A DNA stretch of 7,305 nucleotides from JAWLHJ01 sp040904945 (GTDB lineage: Bacteria > Gemmatimonadota > Gemmatimonadetes > Longimicrobiales > Gaopeijiaceae), in assembly GCA_040904945.1 (NCBI GenBank), contig JBBDSM010000074.1:1-7305 (forward strand), in the 5' to 3' direction. Position numbers and translations under genes: made by a program. Each line of letters starts with the position of its first letter. The first letter of the stretch is position 1. Shown in pieces: positions 1 to 6,431 of this stretch. The notes under the pieces are model-generated. The model made no database searches. It saw only the letters and a list, made by a program, of their open reading frames with translations, and was not told where the DNA came from.

Positions 1-146
1 CAGGCGCGCAGGCGGGTTGCGGAGTCATAAACATGCGGCCTCGATGCATGAGGTCAACCATGCAAGGGCCGACCGCCCGTCGTCCCCCTCCGCCGCCCAA
101 CCAACCGACGACAATGCGGCCCCGCGCGCGGATCCGCAAGCTTCGA

Positions 147-176
147 TTGACACCATCCCCCGACCCTGGGTACGGT
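147..176 (+). promoter_or_regulatory. Candidate sigma70-type promoter for the P5C dehydrogenase/OCD-family unit
   Basis: A perfect -35 hexamer TTGACA lies at 147-152. An 18 bp spacer separates it from TACGGT at 171-176, which keeps the three most conserved -10 bases (TA...T). Transcription would start near 183 and give a leader of about 75 nt before the ATG at 258. Nothing else in 1-257 looks coding, and the gene downstream opens a two-gene unit, so a promoter is expected here. The -10 match is only 3 of 6, which is common in GC-rich genomes but leaves real doubt. I see no clear operator or riboswitch in the leader. Confidence 0.45.
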
Positions 177-257
177 GCAAGACTCTCGACGACACGGACC
201 ACCACCCATGCGTGGCCGGTCGATGGACATCAGTGAGCTCCAACAGGGCGACAGCAA

Positions 258-1889
258 ATGAATGGAACGATCCGGGTGCCGAGCCCAGAGAACGAGCCGG
301 TCCTATCGTACGCGCCGGGCACACCCGAGCGCGCGGCGCTGAAGGCCGAGCTGGCCCGCCACGAGGGTCTCGACTCCCTGGACATTCCGCTCGTCATCGG
401 CGGCGAGGAAGTTCGCACGGGCGACACGGCACGCGCGGTCTCGCCCCACGACCACGCACGGACGCTCGCGACCTGGCATCGCGCCGGAGACGAAGAGGTC
501 GCCCGCGCCATTGTCGCGTCGCGCGAAGCTTGGCACGACTGGTCCACCATGCCGTGGGAGGACCGCGCCGCAATCTTCCTGAAGGCCGCGGATCTCCTGT
601 CCGGACCGTGGCGCCAACGGATCAACGCGGCGACCGTCCTCGGCCAGAGCAAGACGGCACACCAGGCGGAGATCGACGCCGCCTGCGAGCTCATCGACTT
701 CCTTCGCTTCAACGTGCATTTCGCCGAGGAGATCTACGCGGTCCAGCCGAGCTCCTCGGCCGGCATCTGGAACCGCACGGAGTACCGCCCGCTCGAAGGC
801 TTCGTCTACGCGGTGACGCCGTTCAACTTCACGGCGATCGCCGGGAACCTCCCGGTAGCGGCCGCGCTCATGGGGAACGTCGTGCTGTGGAAGCCGTCGA
901 CGGCGTCGATGTACAGCAACTATCTCTTGATGGAGCTGTTCGAGGAGGCGGGGCTCCCCCCTGGCGTCATCAACTTCATCCCGGGGGATCCCGCCGGGGT
1001 CACGGACGCGCTCATCGGACACGAGGACTTCGCGGGGCTCCACTACACGGGTTCCACGACAGTCTTCCAGCACCTCTGGAAGCGGATCGGCGACGCGATC
1101 GCCGGCTACCGGAGCTATCCCCGCGTCGTGGGGGAGACGGGGGGCAAAGACTTCATCGTGGCGCACCCCTCGGCCGATGCCGAGGCGGTGACGACGGCCA
1201 TCCTCCGGGGATCCTTCGAGTACCAGGGGCAGAAGTGCAGCGCCGCCTCCCGCGTCTACATCCCCGAAGGGATGTGGTCGGAGATCGAAGGCCCGCTGGT
1301 GCGCCAGACCGATGGCATCGCCATGGGCGACCCGGCGGACTTCCGGAACTTCATGGGCGCCGTCATCCACGAAGGCGCCTTCGAGAAGATCAGCGGCTAC
1401 ATCGACCGCGCGGCCGCCGCGAAGGACGCAGAGGTCATCGCCGGGGGCACCTATGACCGCTCGAAGGGGTGGTTCGTCCGCCCCACCATCATCCGGGCCG
1501 ACCGTCCCGACTACGAGTCGATGTGCGAGGAGATCTTCGGACCGGTGGTGACGGTGCATGTCTATCCGGACGCGAAGTGGGAGGAGACCCTACGGACCGT
1601 CGACGGCACCTCACCGTACGGCCTCACCGGAGCCGTCTTCTCGCGCGACCGGACCGAGGCGCGCCGCGCCATGGAGGTACTCCGCCACGCCGCCGGCAAC
1701 TTCTACATCAACGACAAGCCGACGGGCGCCGTGGTCGGCCAACAGCCGTTCGGCGGCAGCCGCGCCAGCGGCACGAATGACAAGGCCGGATCGGCGCTCA
1801 ACCTGCTCCGGTGGGTTTCGGCGCGGAGCATCAAGGAGACGTTCGTGCCGGCGACGGACTACCGGTACCCGTTCATGTCGGAAGGCTGA
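258..1889 (+). CDS. pruA: L-glutamate gamma-semialdehyde (1-pyrroline-5-carboxylate) dehydrogenase, ALDH4A1 type
   Basis: This cytosolic NAD-dependent enzyme oxidises L-glutamate-gamma-semialdehyde, the open form of P5C, to L-glutamate, the last step of proline and ornithine breakdown. The 543-residue protein is a full-length single-domain aldehyde dehydrogenase. It shows the oxyanion Asn190 in PFNFTAIAGN, a Rossmann GSTTVF motif at 265-270, the general base Glu293 in GETGGKD, the nucleophile Cys327 in GQKCSAASR and Glu425 in EEIFGP. The Glu-Cys spacing of 34 is the family norm. The C-terminal GQQPFGGSRASGTNDK segment is the aldehyde-anchor loop typical of P5C dehydrogenases, and the C-terminal LRWVSARSIKET resembles animal ALDH4A1. 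It lacks the proline dehydrogenase domain of PutA. ATG 258 is chosen because family similarity begins at about residue 12 (NEPVL); only a weak CAGGG lies 9 nt upstream. An OCD-family gene follows after 3 bp. The reaction is assigned with high confidence; the symbol is by function (also rocA or putA2 in other species). Confidence 0.95.
   Translation: MNGTIRVPSPENEPVLSYAPGTPERAALKAELARHEGLDSLDIPLVIGGEEVRTGDTARAVSPHDHARTLATWHRAGDEEVARAIVASREAWHDWSTMPWEDRAAIFLKAADLLSGPWRQRINAATVLGQSKTAHQAEIDAACELIDFLRFNVHFAEEIYAVQPSSSAGIWNRTEYRPLEGFVYAVTPFNFTAIAGNLPVAAALMGNVVLWKPSTASMYSNYLLMELFEEAGLPPGVINFIPGDPAGVTDALIGHEDFAGLHYTGSTTVFQHLWKRIGDAIAGYRSYPRVVGETGGKDFIVAHPSADAEAVTTAILRGSFEYQGQKCSAASRVYIPEGMWSEIEGPLVRQTDGIAMGDPADFRNFMGAVIHEGAFEKISGYIDRAAAAKDAEVIAGGTYDRSKGWFVRPTIIRADRPDYESMCEEIFGPVVTVHVYPDAKWEETLRTVDGTSPYGLTGAVFSRDRTEARRAMEVLRHAAGNFYINDKPTGAVVGQQPFGGSRASGTNDKAGSALNLLRWVSARSIKETFVPATDYRYPFMSEG
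1880..1885 (+). promoter_or_regulatory. Shine-Dalgarno site that fixes the GTG start of the OCD-family gene
   Basis: GGAAGG sits 7 nt before the GTG at 1893, inside the last codons of the upstream dehydrogenase gene. The ideal spacing supports GTG 1893 as the true start and means the second gene is translated from the same message as the first. Confidence 0.65.
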
Positions 1890-1892
1890 GCC

Positions 1893-2861
1893 GTGCGTCT
1901 CAAGGTCCTCACCCGCGACGACGTCGTGTCGGCCGTCCCCATGTCCGCGGCCATCGACGCCGTGGCGGGCGCGTATTCGGAGCTGTCCCGGGGCCGGGCG
2001 CAGTCGCCGGTGCGCCTCGGCCTGCACACGCCCCTCGGCACGTCGCTGTTCATGCCCGGCTACCTCGAGGAGTCCGGAGCGTTGGGCGCGAAGATCGTGT
2101 CCATCTTCCAGAAGAACGCGGAGCGGGGGCTCCCCTCCATCCACGGGATCGTGCTGCTGCTCGACCCGGAGACCGGTGTGCCGATGGCCCTGATGGACGG
2201 CACGTACCTCACGGCGCTCCGCACGGGCGCCGGATCGGGCGTGGCGACTCGGGCGCTGGCGCGTGAGGACGCGCGCGTCCTCACCGTATACGGCGCCGGC
2301 GGCCAGGCACGCGCCCAGATCGAAGCGGTCAGGGCCGTGCGGGATATCCGGGAGGTCCGGATCGTCTCGCGGACGGGCGAGTCCGCCCGCATCCTCGCGG
2401 CCGAGCTGGAAGGCGTCGAAGCACGGGCGGTGGACGACCCCGCCGAGGCCGCACTTGGCGCTGACGTCATCTGCGCCGCGACCACCAGCGCCACCCCCGT
2501 CTTCCCGCATGACGCGGCAAGCGCCGGTGTGCACGTCAACGGCGTCGGCTCGTTCAAGCCCGATATGCAGGAGATCGCTGGCGAGCTACTCCTACGCGCC
2601 CGCGTCTTCGTCGACGCCCGGGACGCCGCCCTCGAAGAGGCCGGCGATCTCATCATCCCCATCCAGCAAGGCGTCTTCGGCGAGGACCACATCGCCGCCG
2701 ACATCGGCGAGGTGCTGGACGGCCGCGCCGAGGGCCGCACCACCCGCGACCAGATCACCTACTTCAAGTCGGTAGGCAACGCCGTCCAGGACGTAGCCGT
2801 CGCCCTACTGGCCGTGCGCGAAGCCGAGCGCAAAGGCCTCGGCCAGACCATCGATCTGTAA
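1893..2861 (+). CDS. Ornithine cyclodeaminase/mu-crystallin family protein (ornithine cyclodeaminase or ketimine/Pyr2C reductase)
   Basis: This 322-residue cytosolic NAD(P)-binding enzyme has the normal length and order for the OCD_Mu_crystall family. The N-terminal substrate domain has Lys67 (LGAKIVS) and Arg110 (ALRTGAGSG) at the positions expected for carboxylate binding. The Rossmann domain has GAGGQA at 134-139. The catalytic-type Asp224 lies in GSFKPDMQE (219-227), and the C-terminus carries FKSVGNAVQD. Family members convert L-ornithine to L-proline plus ammonia, or reduce cyclic imines such as 1-pyrroline-2-carboxylate to L-proline, or act as alanine dehydrogenases. Known ornithine cyclodeaminases usually carry a GGDCPGKTE-like segment around the Asp, whereas the PDMQE form is more like the reductase and uncharacterised branches, so I leave the reaction open. 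The gene starts at GTG 3 bp after the P5C dehydrogenase stop, with a strong GGAAGG site, so the two are almost certainly co-transcribed. Both possible products feed proline catabolism, which fits the neighbour. Confidence 0.88.
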   Translation: MRLKVLTRDDVVSAVPMSAAIDAVAGAYSELSRGRAQSPVRLGLHTPLGTSLFMPGYLEESGALGAKIVSIFQKNAERGLPSIHGIVLLLDPETGVPMALMDGTYLTALRTGAGSGVATRALAREDARVLTVYGAGGQARAQIEAVRAVRDIREVRIVSRTGESARILAAELEGVEARAVDDPAEAALGADVICAATTSATPVFPHDAASAGVHVNGVGSFKPDMQEIAGELLLRARVFVDARDAALEEAGDLIIPIQQGVFGEDHIAADIGEVLDGRAEGRTTRDQITYFKSVGNAVQDVAVALLAVREAERKGLGQTIDL

Positions 2862-2913
2862 CGCAGGCCGCGCCGAAGGTGGTTGGGGCAGTGCGAAGGG
2901 CGAGTGGTTGGCC

Positions 2914-2937
2914 GCTCGGGTGCGCAGCACCTCGAGC
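2914..2937. terminator. GC-rich hairpin in the convergent intergenic region, possible bidirectional terminator
   Basis: Arms 2914-2923 and 2927-2937 pair around a GCA loop. The stem is about 10 bp with one G-T wobble and one bulged C. It lies 52 bp past the OCD-family stop and about 110 bp past the end of the antiporter pair on the other strand, where transcripts converge. There is no T-tract on either side, so it is not a classical intrinsic terminator. It may act as a mRNA 3' end stabiliser or a weak terminator. The rest of 2862-3046 shows no gene. Confidence 0.35.
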
Positions 2938-3046
2938 GTCTTGCCCCCCAGCCCGTCGACGACCCGCGGACGTCAGGAGTCGCGGACATAGGGAACAGCC
3001 CGCCGGAAGGCGAATCACGGAGGGGTCGCCCACCCGAAAAAGCCCC

Positions 3047-4636
3047 CTACAGCACCTGCTCCATCTCCTCGTCCGCCAATTCGTCCGGCCTCTCCCATCC
3101 GCCGCGATCGAACCACTCCAAAAACCCCTCTGCCGCCGCGTCCGAGTACAGCACCGGAGTGCCACCCCGCGCCCGAATCCAATCCGCATCCTCGACGTTG
3201 AAGACCCGGACCAACACGGGCACGTCACCGGCCATGGCCAGGAGGTGCTCGTTGTCCTCCACACGGACCGTGGAGACGACGACCCGCGCCCGGTCGGCGC
3301 CCGCGCGTCTCAGCAGCGAAACGTCCGCCGCGTCGCCCCTGATCGCTTCGACGCCGGCCTCGCGGACACGCTCGACGATCTGGGGATCGTCGTCGACCGC
3401 CACCACGCGGTGGGCTCCGATCACGAGCGTCTCGAGAAGGGGCATCCCGCTCACGCCGCAGCCGAGCAGGAGAACGTGCCCTTCTGGCGGCTCGTCGCTA
3501 CGGACTGGCGATCGGCGCGCCGGATGGAGGTGCATGAGCCCGATCGCCAGGCGATCGTTGGCCAGGAAGGGAGTGAGGGTCATCGTGATCAAGGTGACGA
3601 GGGTGATGACCGTGAAGGTCGAGTCCCCGATCTGCGCCGCCATGACCCCCTGCAGACCGACGACGAGCGAGAACTCGCTGGTCTGCGACAGGAGCAACCC
3701 GGAGAAGATGGCCGGCCGAGCCGAAAAGCCGGCGCGCTCCGCGATGAACGCGACCAGTGGGGTCGTGACCAGCACGACGACCAATGCGAGCACGAGGGCC
3801 TGCCCCACCTCGACAACGGTCGGCACCCCGAGGCTGGCCCCGAGCGCCGTGAAGAAGATTGCGGTGAAGAAATCGGCCAGGGAGTTGAGCTGACCTCGGA
3901 CGACGCCGTTCAAGGGGAACGACGACAACGCGAGCCCCGCGAGGAACGCTCCGGACACGAGCGGCACGCCAAACTGCTGCGACGCGAAGAGGAAGCTGAA
4001 GAGCAGCGCCAGGACGGCCAGCAGTAGCAGCTCCTCGTCGAGCGACAAGCGGCGCAGCAGCTCGGGCAGGACCCAACGCAGGAGCACGTACGCCACGACC
4101 GCGAGCACCAGCGTCCCTCCGACGCCGACCGCTACCGATGCGGTCCCCTCCGGGAGTCGCGTCACCACCGGAATCAGCAGGATGACCGCGAGGTCCTGGA
4201 GAAGGAGCACCCCGATCACGAGCCGCCCGAAGGACTCGAAGAGCTGCCTGCGCCGCTGGAGCATCCGGACGACGACGAGTGTGGACGAGGCCGTCAGCGC
4301 CAGCGCCAGGTAGACGGACGTCTGCGCGTCGAACGACAGCGCGCGTGCCGCCACGTATCCGAGCGCACCGAGGACAATGAACTGTACGGTCCCGACGGCC
4401 ACCGCAGCAGTCTTCTGCCGCCGCACCCGTCTCGGATTGAGCTCCATCCCGGCCACGAAGACGAGAAACGTGATGCCGAGCACGAGGCTGTCCTGCAGGT
4501 AGGCGGACTCCATGTGCGCGACGAGCGAGAGACAGAAGCCGGCGAAGATCAGGAACGGAATCGCAGGAAGGCCGAAAAGCCGCGCGATTCCGAACCCGGC
4601 GGCCGCGGCCGCGAGAAGCATGGCGAGCTCGATCAT
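3047..4636 (-). CDS. Kef-type (CPA2) cation:proton antiporter with C-terminal TrkA-N domain, second of a pair
   Basis: This 529-residue inner-membrane protein should exchange a monovalent cation (most likely K+, possibly Na+) for protons. Residues 1-360 contain about 13 hydrophobic segments, the CPA2/NapA-Kef fold size. The unwound-helix Gln147-Asp148 pair (LLLQDLAVI) is the Kef-like QD version of the ion-binding motif, unlike the Asp-Asp of electrogenic NapA. LSQTSEFSLVV at 316-326 is the other conserved Kef motif. After a short basic linker (372-380), a TrkA-N/RCK domain runs from about 387 to 505. It has a canonical GCGVSG loop at 392-397 and acidic DDD at 415-417 for a nucleotide ribose. 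No TrkA-C domain follows. The ATG overlaps the upstream antiporter stop as ATGA, with GAGGGG 8 nt ahead, indicating translational coupling. The ion and ligand are inferred from the family, not visible. Confidence 0.9.
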   Translation of the reverse strand: MIELAMLLAAAAAGFGIARLFGLPAIPFLIFAGFCLSLVAHMESAYLQDSLVLGITFLVFVAGMELNPRRVRRQKTAAVAVGTVQFIVLGALGYVAARALSFDAQTSVYLALALTASSTLVVVRMLQRRRQLFESFGRLVIGVLLLQDLAVILLIPVVTRLPEGTASVAVGVGGTLVLAVVAYVLLRWVLPELLRRLSLDEELLLLAVLALLFSFLFASQQFGVPLVSGAFLAGLALSSFPLNGVVRGQLNSLADFFTAIFFTALGASLGVPTVVEVGQALVLALVVVLVTTPLVAFIAERAGFSARPAIFSGLLLSQTSEFSLVVGLQGVMAAQIGDSTFTVITLVTLITMTLTPFLANDRLAIGLMHLHPARRSPVRSDEPPEGHVLLLGCGVSGMPLLETLVIGAHRVVAVDDDPQIVERVREAGVEAIRGDAADVSLLRRAGADRARVVVSTVRVEDNEHLLAMAGDVPVLVRVFNVEDADWIRARGGTPVLYSDAAAEGFLEWFDRGGWERPDELADEEMEQVL

Positions 4637-6285
4637 CCGTAGATCCCCTCGGCGCCGAGCGCCTCCGTCAGGCGCCGGGTTCCGGCCGTCTTCGAGTCCA
4701 TGAGGTGGGTCGCGCCGATCTCACGCAGATCCGGGACGACCGCGATGTCGAAGGCGTGGATGCTGCACGGGACGCCGAGGGTACGGCAACGGTAGGCCAA
4801 CAGGTTGTTGGCATCTTCGATCTGAAGGGCCGACACGAGAAGCCGGGCCCGCCGGATCCCGGCGGACTCGAGGACGGCGAGGTCGTCGCTGTTGCCGAGG
4901 AGGGTCGCGCCTTCCACGCCCGCCAGCTTCCACGGATCGATATCGACGGCGAGCGTGGGCACATCGCGGTCGCGGAGTCCCTGGACGATGCGCTTCCCGA
5001 GCGAGTTCATGCCCACCACGATGACATGGTGCCGGAGACCGTAGGCGGGTCCGTGTCCACCGCCGGCGCCTTCACGATCGCGAACGCCCTCGTGGGGAGC
5101 CCGGAACAGCTTGAGAATGCCCCGCGCCCGGAGACGCGCGTACACCCGGCGGGAGTTCAGAATGAGCGCCGAGGACAGGCCCATCGTCATCAGCCCTATC
5201 AAGCCGATGACGGACAACAGCTCCTGACCGATCAGACCCGCCGAGAAACCCAGGCCAGCCAGGATGAACGAAAACTCCGATGTCTGGGCCAACGTCAGTC
5301 CCGTCAGTGCCGCCGTCCGCTCACCGAAGCCCAGGCGCGGGATCACAGCCAGTAGAATGGCCGGCTTGACCGTCATCACGAACACGACCAACGCCAGCGC
5401 CAGCGGCCAGCGACCGAGCGCTCCCCCGGGATCCATGTGGACACCGAGGGTCACGAAGAACACGGCGATGAAGAAGTTGACCAGGGGCGCGACCCGTCGG
5501 CGCAAATCCTCGTTGAATGGGAGCTGAGCGAGCGCGATCCCCGCGAGGAACGCGCCCAACTCCAGCGACAGGCCCATGCGCTCCGCGCCCATGATGAGGA
5601 GGAAGCACCAGGCCAGACTCCATACGAGGGTGGCCTCGGACGAGGCGCCGATCCAGCGGAACGCTGGGGGCAGGATCCACCTCGAGGCGGCCACGGCGAC
5701 GGCCACGAGGAGGCCCATCCCACCGAATGCGACGGCGAGATCCATCGCCATGCCGGCGAGCGTCGAGCCGCCGTCAGCGAGGCCCGAGACGAAGGTGAGC
5801 ACGACGACGACCAGGAGATCCTGCACCAGCAGGATGCCGAGCGTGATCTTGCCGTACGTCTCTCGCAGATCTCCGCGCTGCTCGAGCAGCTTGACCACGA
5901 TGACGGTCGAGCTGAACGACAGGGCGACGCCGAGAAAGAGCGCTACGCGCGCGGGAATCCCGAGCGCGTAGGCGATGGCCGCACCGGCCAGCGCCGAGAC
6001 CCCGACCTGGACGCTCCCTCCCACCACGGCGACCCGCCCGAGATCCTTGATGGCGGCGAAGGAGAGCTCTAGGCCGACCAGGAAGAGGAGGAGCGCGATC
6101 CCGACTTCGGACGCCAGCTCCACGCCCTCACCGACGTGGAGCACGCCGGTGACGGGGCCAAGAAGAAGGCCGGCGAGGATGTATGCTACGATCGACGGAA
6201 CCCGAAGCGGTCGTGCCAACAACGCGAACACGGCCGCGCTGACGAGGATAATGCCGAGATCCTGCAGGATGAGGGCGTCAGGCAC
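4633..6285 (-). CDS. Kef-type (CPA2) cation:proton antiporter with C-terminal TrkA-N-like domain, first of a pair
   Basis: This 550-residue inner-membrane protein is a paralogue of the next gene and probably acts in monovalent cation (K+) efflux and pH or electrophile stress. About 13 membrane segments span residues 6-376. Gln155-Asp156 (LLVQDLLVV) is the Kef-type ion-site pair, and LAQTSEFSFIL at 332-342 is the second family motif. A glycine-rich, charged linker (about 395-417) leads to a TrkA-N/RCK domain at about 419-535. Its nucleotide loop reads GMNSLG (425-430), with Asn427 replacing the middle glycine; acidic residues Asp448 and Asp450 follow. There is no TrkA-C domain. The start is uncertain: GTG 6285 is chosen because family-like sequence begins at once (DALILQDLGI), though no Shine-Dalgarno site precedes it. 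The frame stays open to another GTG at 6384, which would add 33 residues rich in Pro and Gly that do not look like a transporter N-terminus. The stop overlaps the next ATG. Confidence 0.88.
   Translation of the reverse strand: MPDALILQDLGIILVSAAVFALLARPLRVPSIVAYILAGLLLGPVTGVLHVGEGVELASEVGIALLLFLVGLELSFAAIKDLGRVAVVGGSVQVGVSALAGAAIAYALGIPARVALFLGVALSFSSTVIVVKLLEQRGDLRETYGKITLGILLVQDLLVVVVLTFVSGLADGGSTLAGMAMDLAVAFGGMGLLVAVAVAASRWILPPAFRWIGASSEATLVWSLAWCFLLIMGAERMGLSLELGAFLAGIALAQLPFNEDLRRRVAPLVNFFIAVFFVTLGVHMDPGGALGRWPLALALVVFVMTVKPAILLAVIPRLGFGERTAALTGLTLAQTSEFSFILAGLGFSAGLIGQELLSVIGLIGLMTMGLSSALILNSRRVYARLRARGILKLFRAPHEGVRDREGAGGGHGPAYGLRHHVIVVGMNSLGKRIVQGLRDRDVPTLAVDIDPWKLAGVEGATLLGNSDDLAVLESAGIRRARLLVSALQIEDANNLLAYRCRTLGVPCSIHAFDIAVVPDLREIGATHLMDSKTAGTRRLTEALGAEGIYG
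4645..4650 (-). promoter_or_regulatory. Shine-Dalgarno site for the downstream antiporter, inside the upstream antiporter gene
   Basis: Read on the minus strand this is GAGGGG, 8 nt before the ATG at 4636. It lies within the last codons of the upstream antiporter, whose TGA overlaps the ATG. This supports the chosen start and coupled translation of the two transporters. Confidence 0.6.
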
Positions 6286-6431
6286 GGTGCGCGGAGGCGG
6301 GGGTTGTCGGAGGGTCGAAGCGGGCCAGCCAGCAAGTTCGTTTCCGCAGGGGTCGCGCACCACCCCATGGCCCGCCCGCGGCACGGTCGTCCGGCCTTGC
6401 CGCGGATACGGCGCGGCGCGAGATACCTGCC
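6286..6431. promoter_or_regulatory. Divergent intergenic region between the antiporter pair and the methyltransferase gene
   Basis: About 146 bp separate the two divergent starts, so promoters for both transcripts should lie here. I cannot pick out convincing -35/-10 pairs on either strand. The only clear structure is the inverted repeat at 6376-6405. If the antiporter instead starts at 6384, the region shrinks to 47 bp and the repeat overlaps that start codon. Confidence 0.4.
6376..6405. repeat. Perfect 8 bp inverted repeat, candidate operator
   Basis: CCGCGGCA at 6376-6383 is matched exactly by its reverse complement TGCCGCGG at 6398-6405, with a 14 bp centre. The centre-to-centre distance is 22 bp, about two helical turns, which suits a dimeric regulator binding one DNA face. 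It lies in the divergent promoter region, 26 bp before the methyltransferase ATG. No regulator gene is visible in the window, and short GC-only repeats arise by chance in GC-rich DNA. Confidence 0.3.

Noticed and set aside
1..30. Frame 1 reads QARRRVAES then TAA at 28-30, possibly the tail of an upstream plus-strand gene
   Set aside because: Nine codons cannot support a gene call. If real, an upstream gene ends about 230 bp before the dehydrogenase; sequence left of the window would decide.
17..1456. A 479-codon plus-strand open frame overlapping the P5C dehydrogenase in another frame
   Set aside because: Its translation is Arg/Gly/His/Pro-rich without any domain, and it lies across a clear, full-length aldehyde dehydrogenase. 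It is a GC-driven shadow frame.
303..1559. A 418-codon minus-strand open frame opposite the P5C dehydrogenase
   Set aside because: It has Arg/Asp/Val/His-rich low-information translation and no motif. It mirrors the codon bias of the real gene.
2964..2985. Short direct repeat CGCGGAC in the convergent intergenic region
   Set aside because: Seven GC-rich bases repeated twice is expected by chance at this base composition.
3000..3046. Possible intrinsic terminator after the antiporter pair (a T5 run and short GC stems on the minus strand)
   Set aside because: The T-run comes before, not after, the short 4 bp stems in the direction of transcription, so the order is wrong for an intrinsic terminator.
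2879..4027. A 382-codon plus-strand open frame across the convergent region and the antiporter
   Set aside because: It is antisense to a clear 13-segment antiporter, and its composition (Arg, Asp, Gln, His, Glu) is the typical complement of membrane-protein codons.
258..6285. A functional link between proline metabolism and K+ antiport as one osmotic-stress system
   Set aside because: The units converge, have separate promoters and share no visible regulatory site; closeness alone is not evidence.
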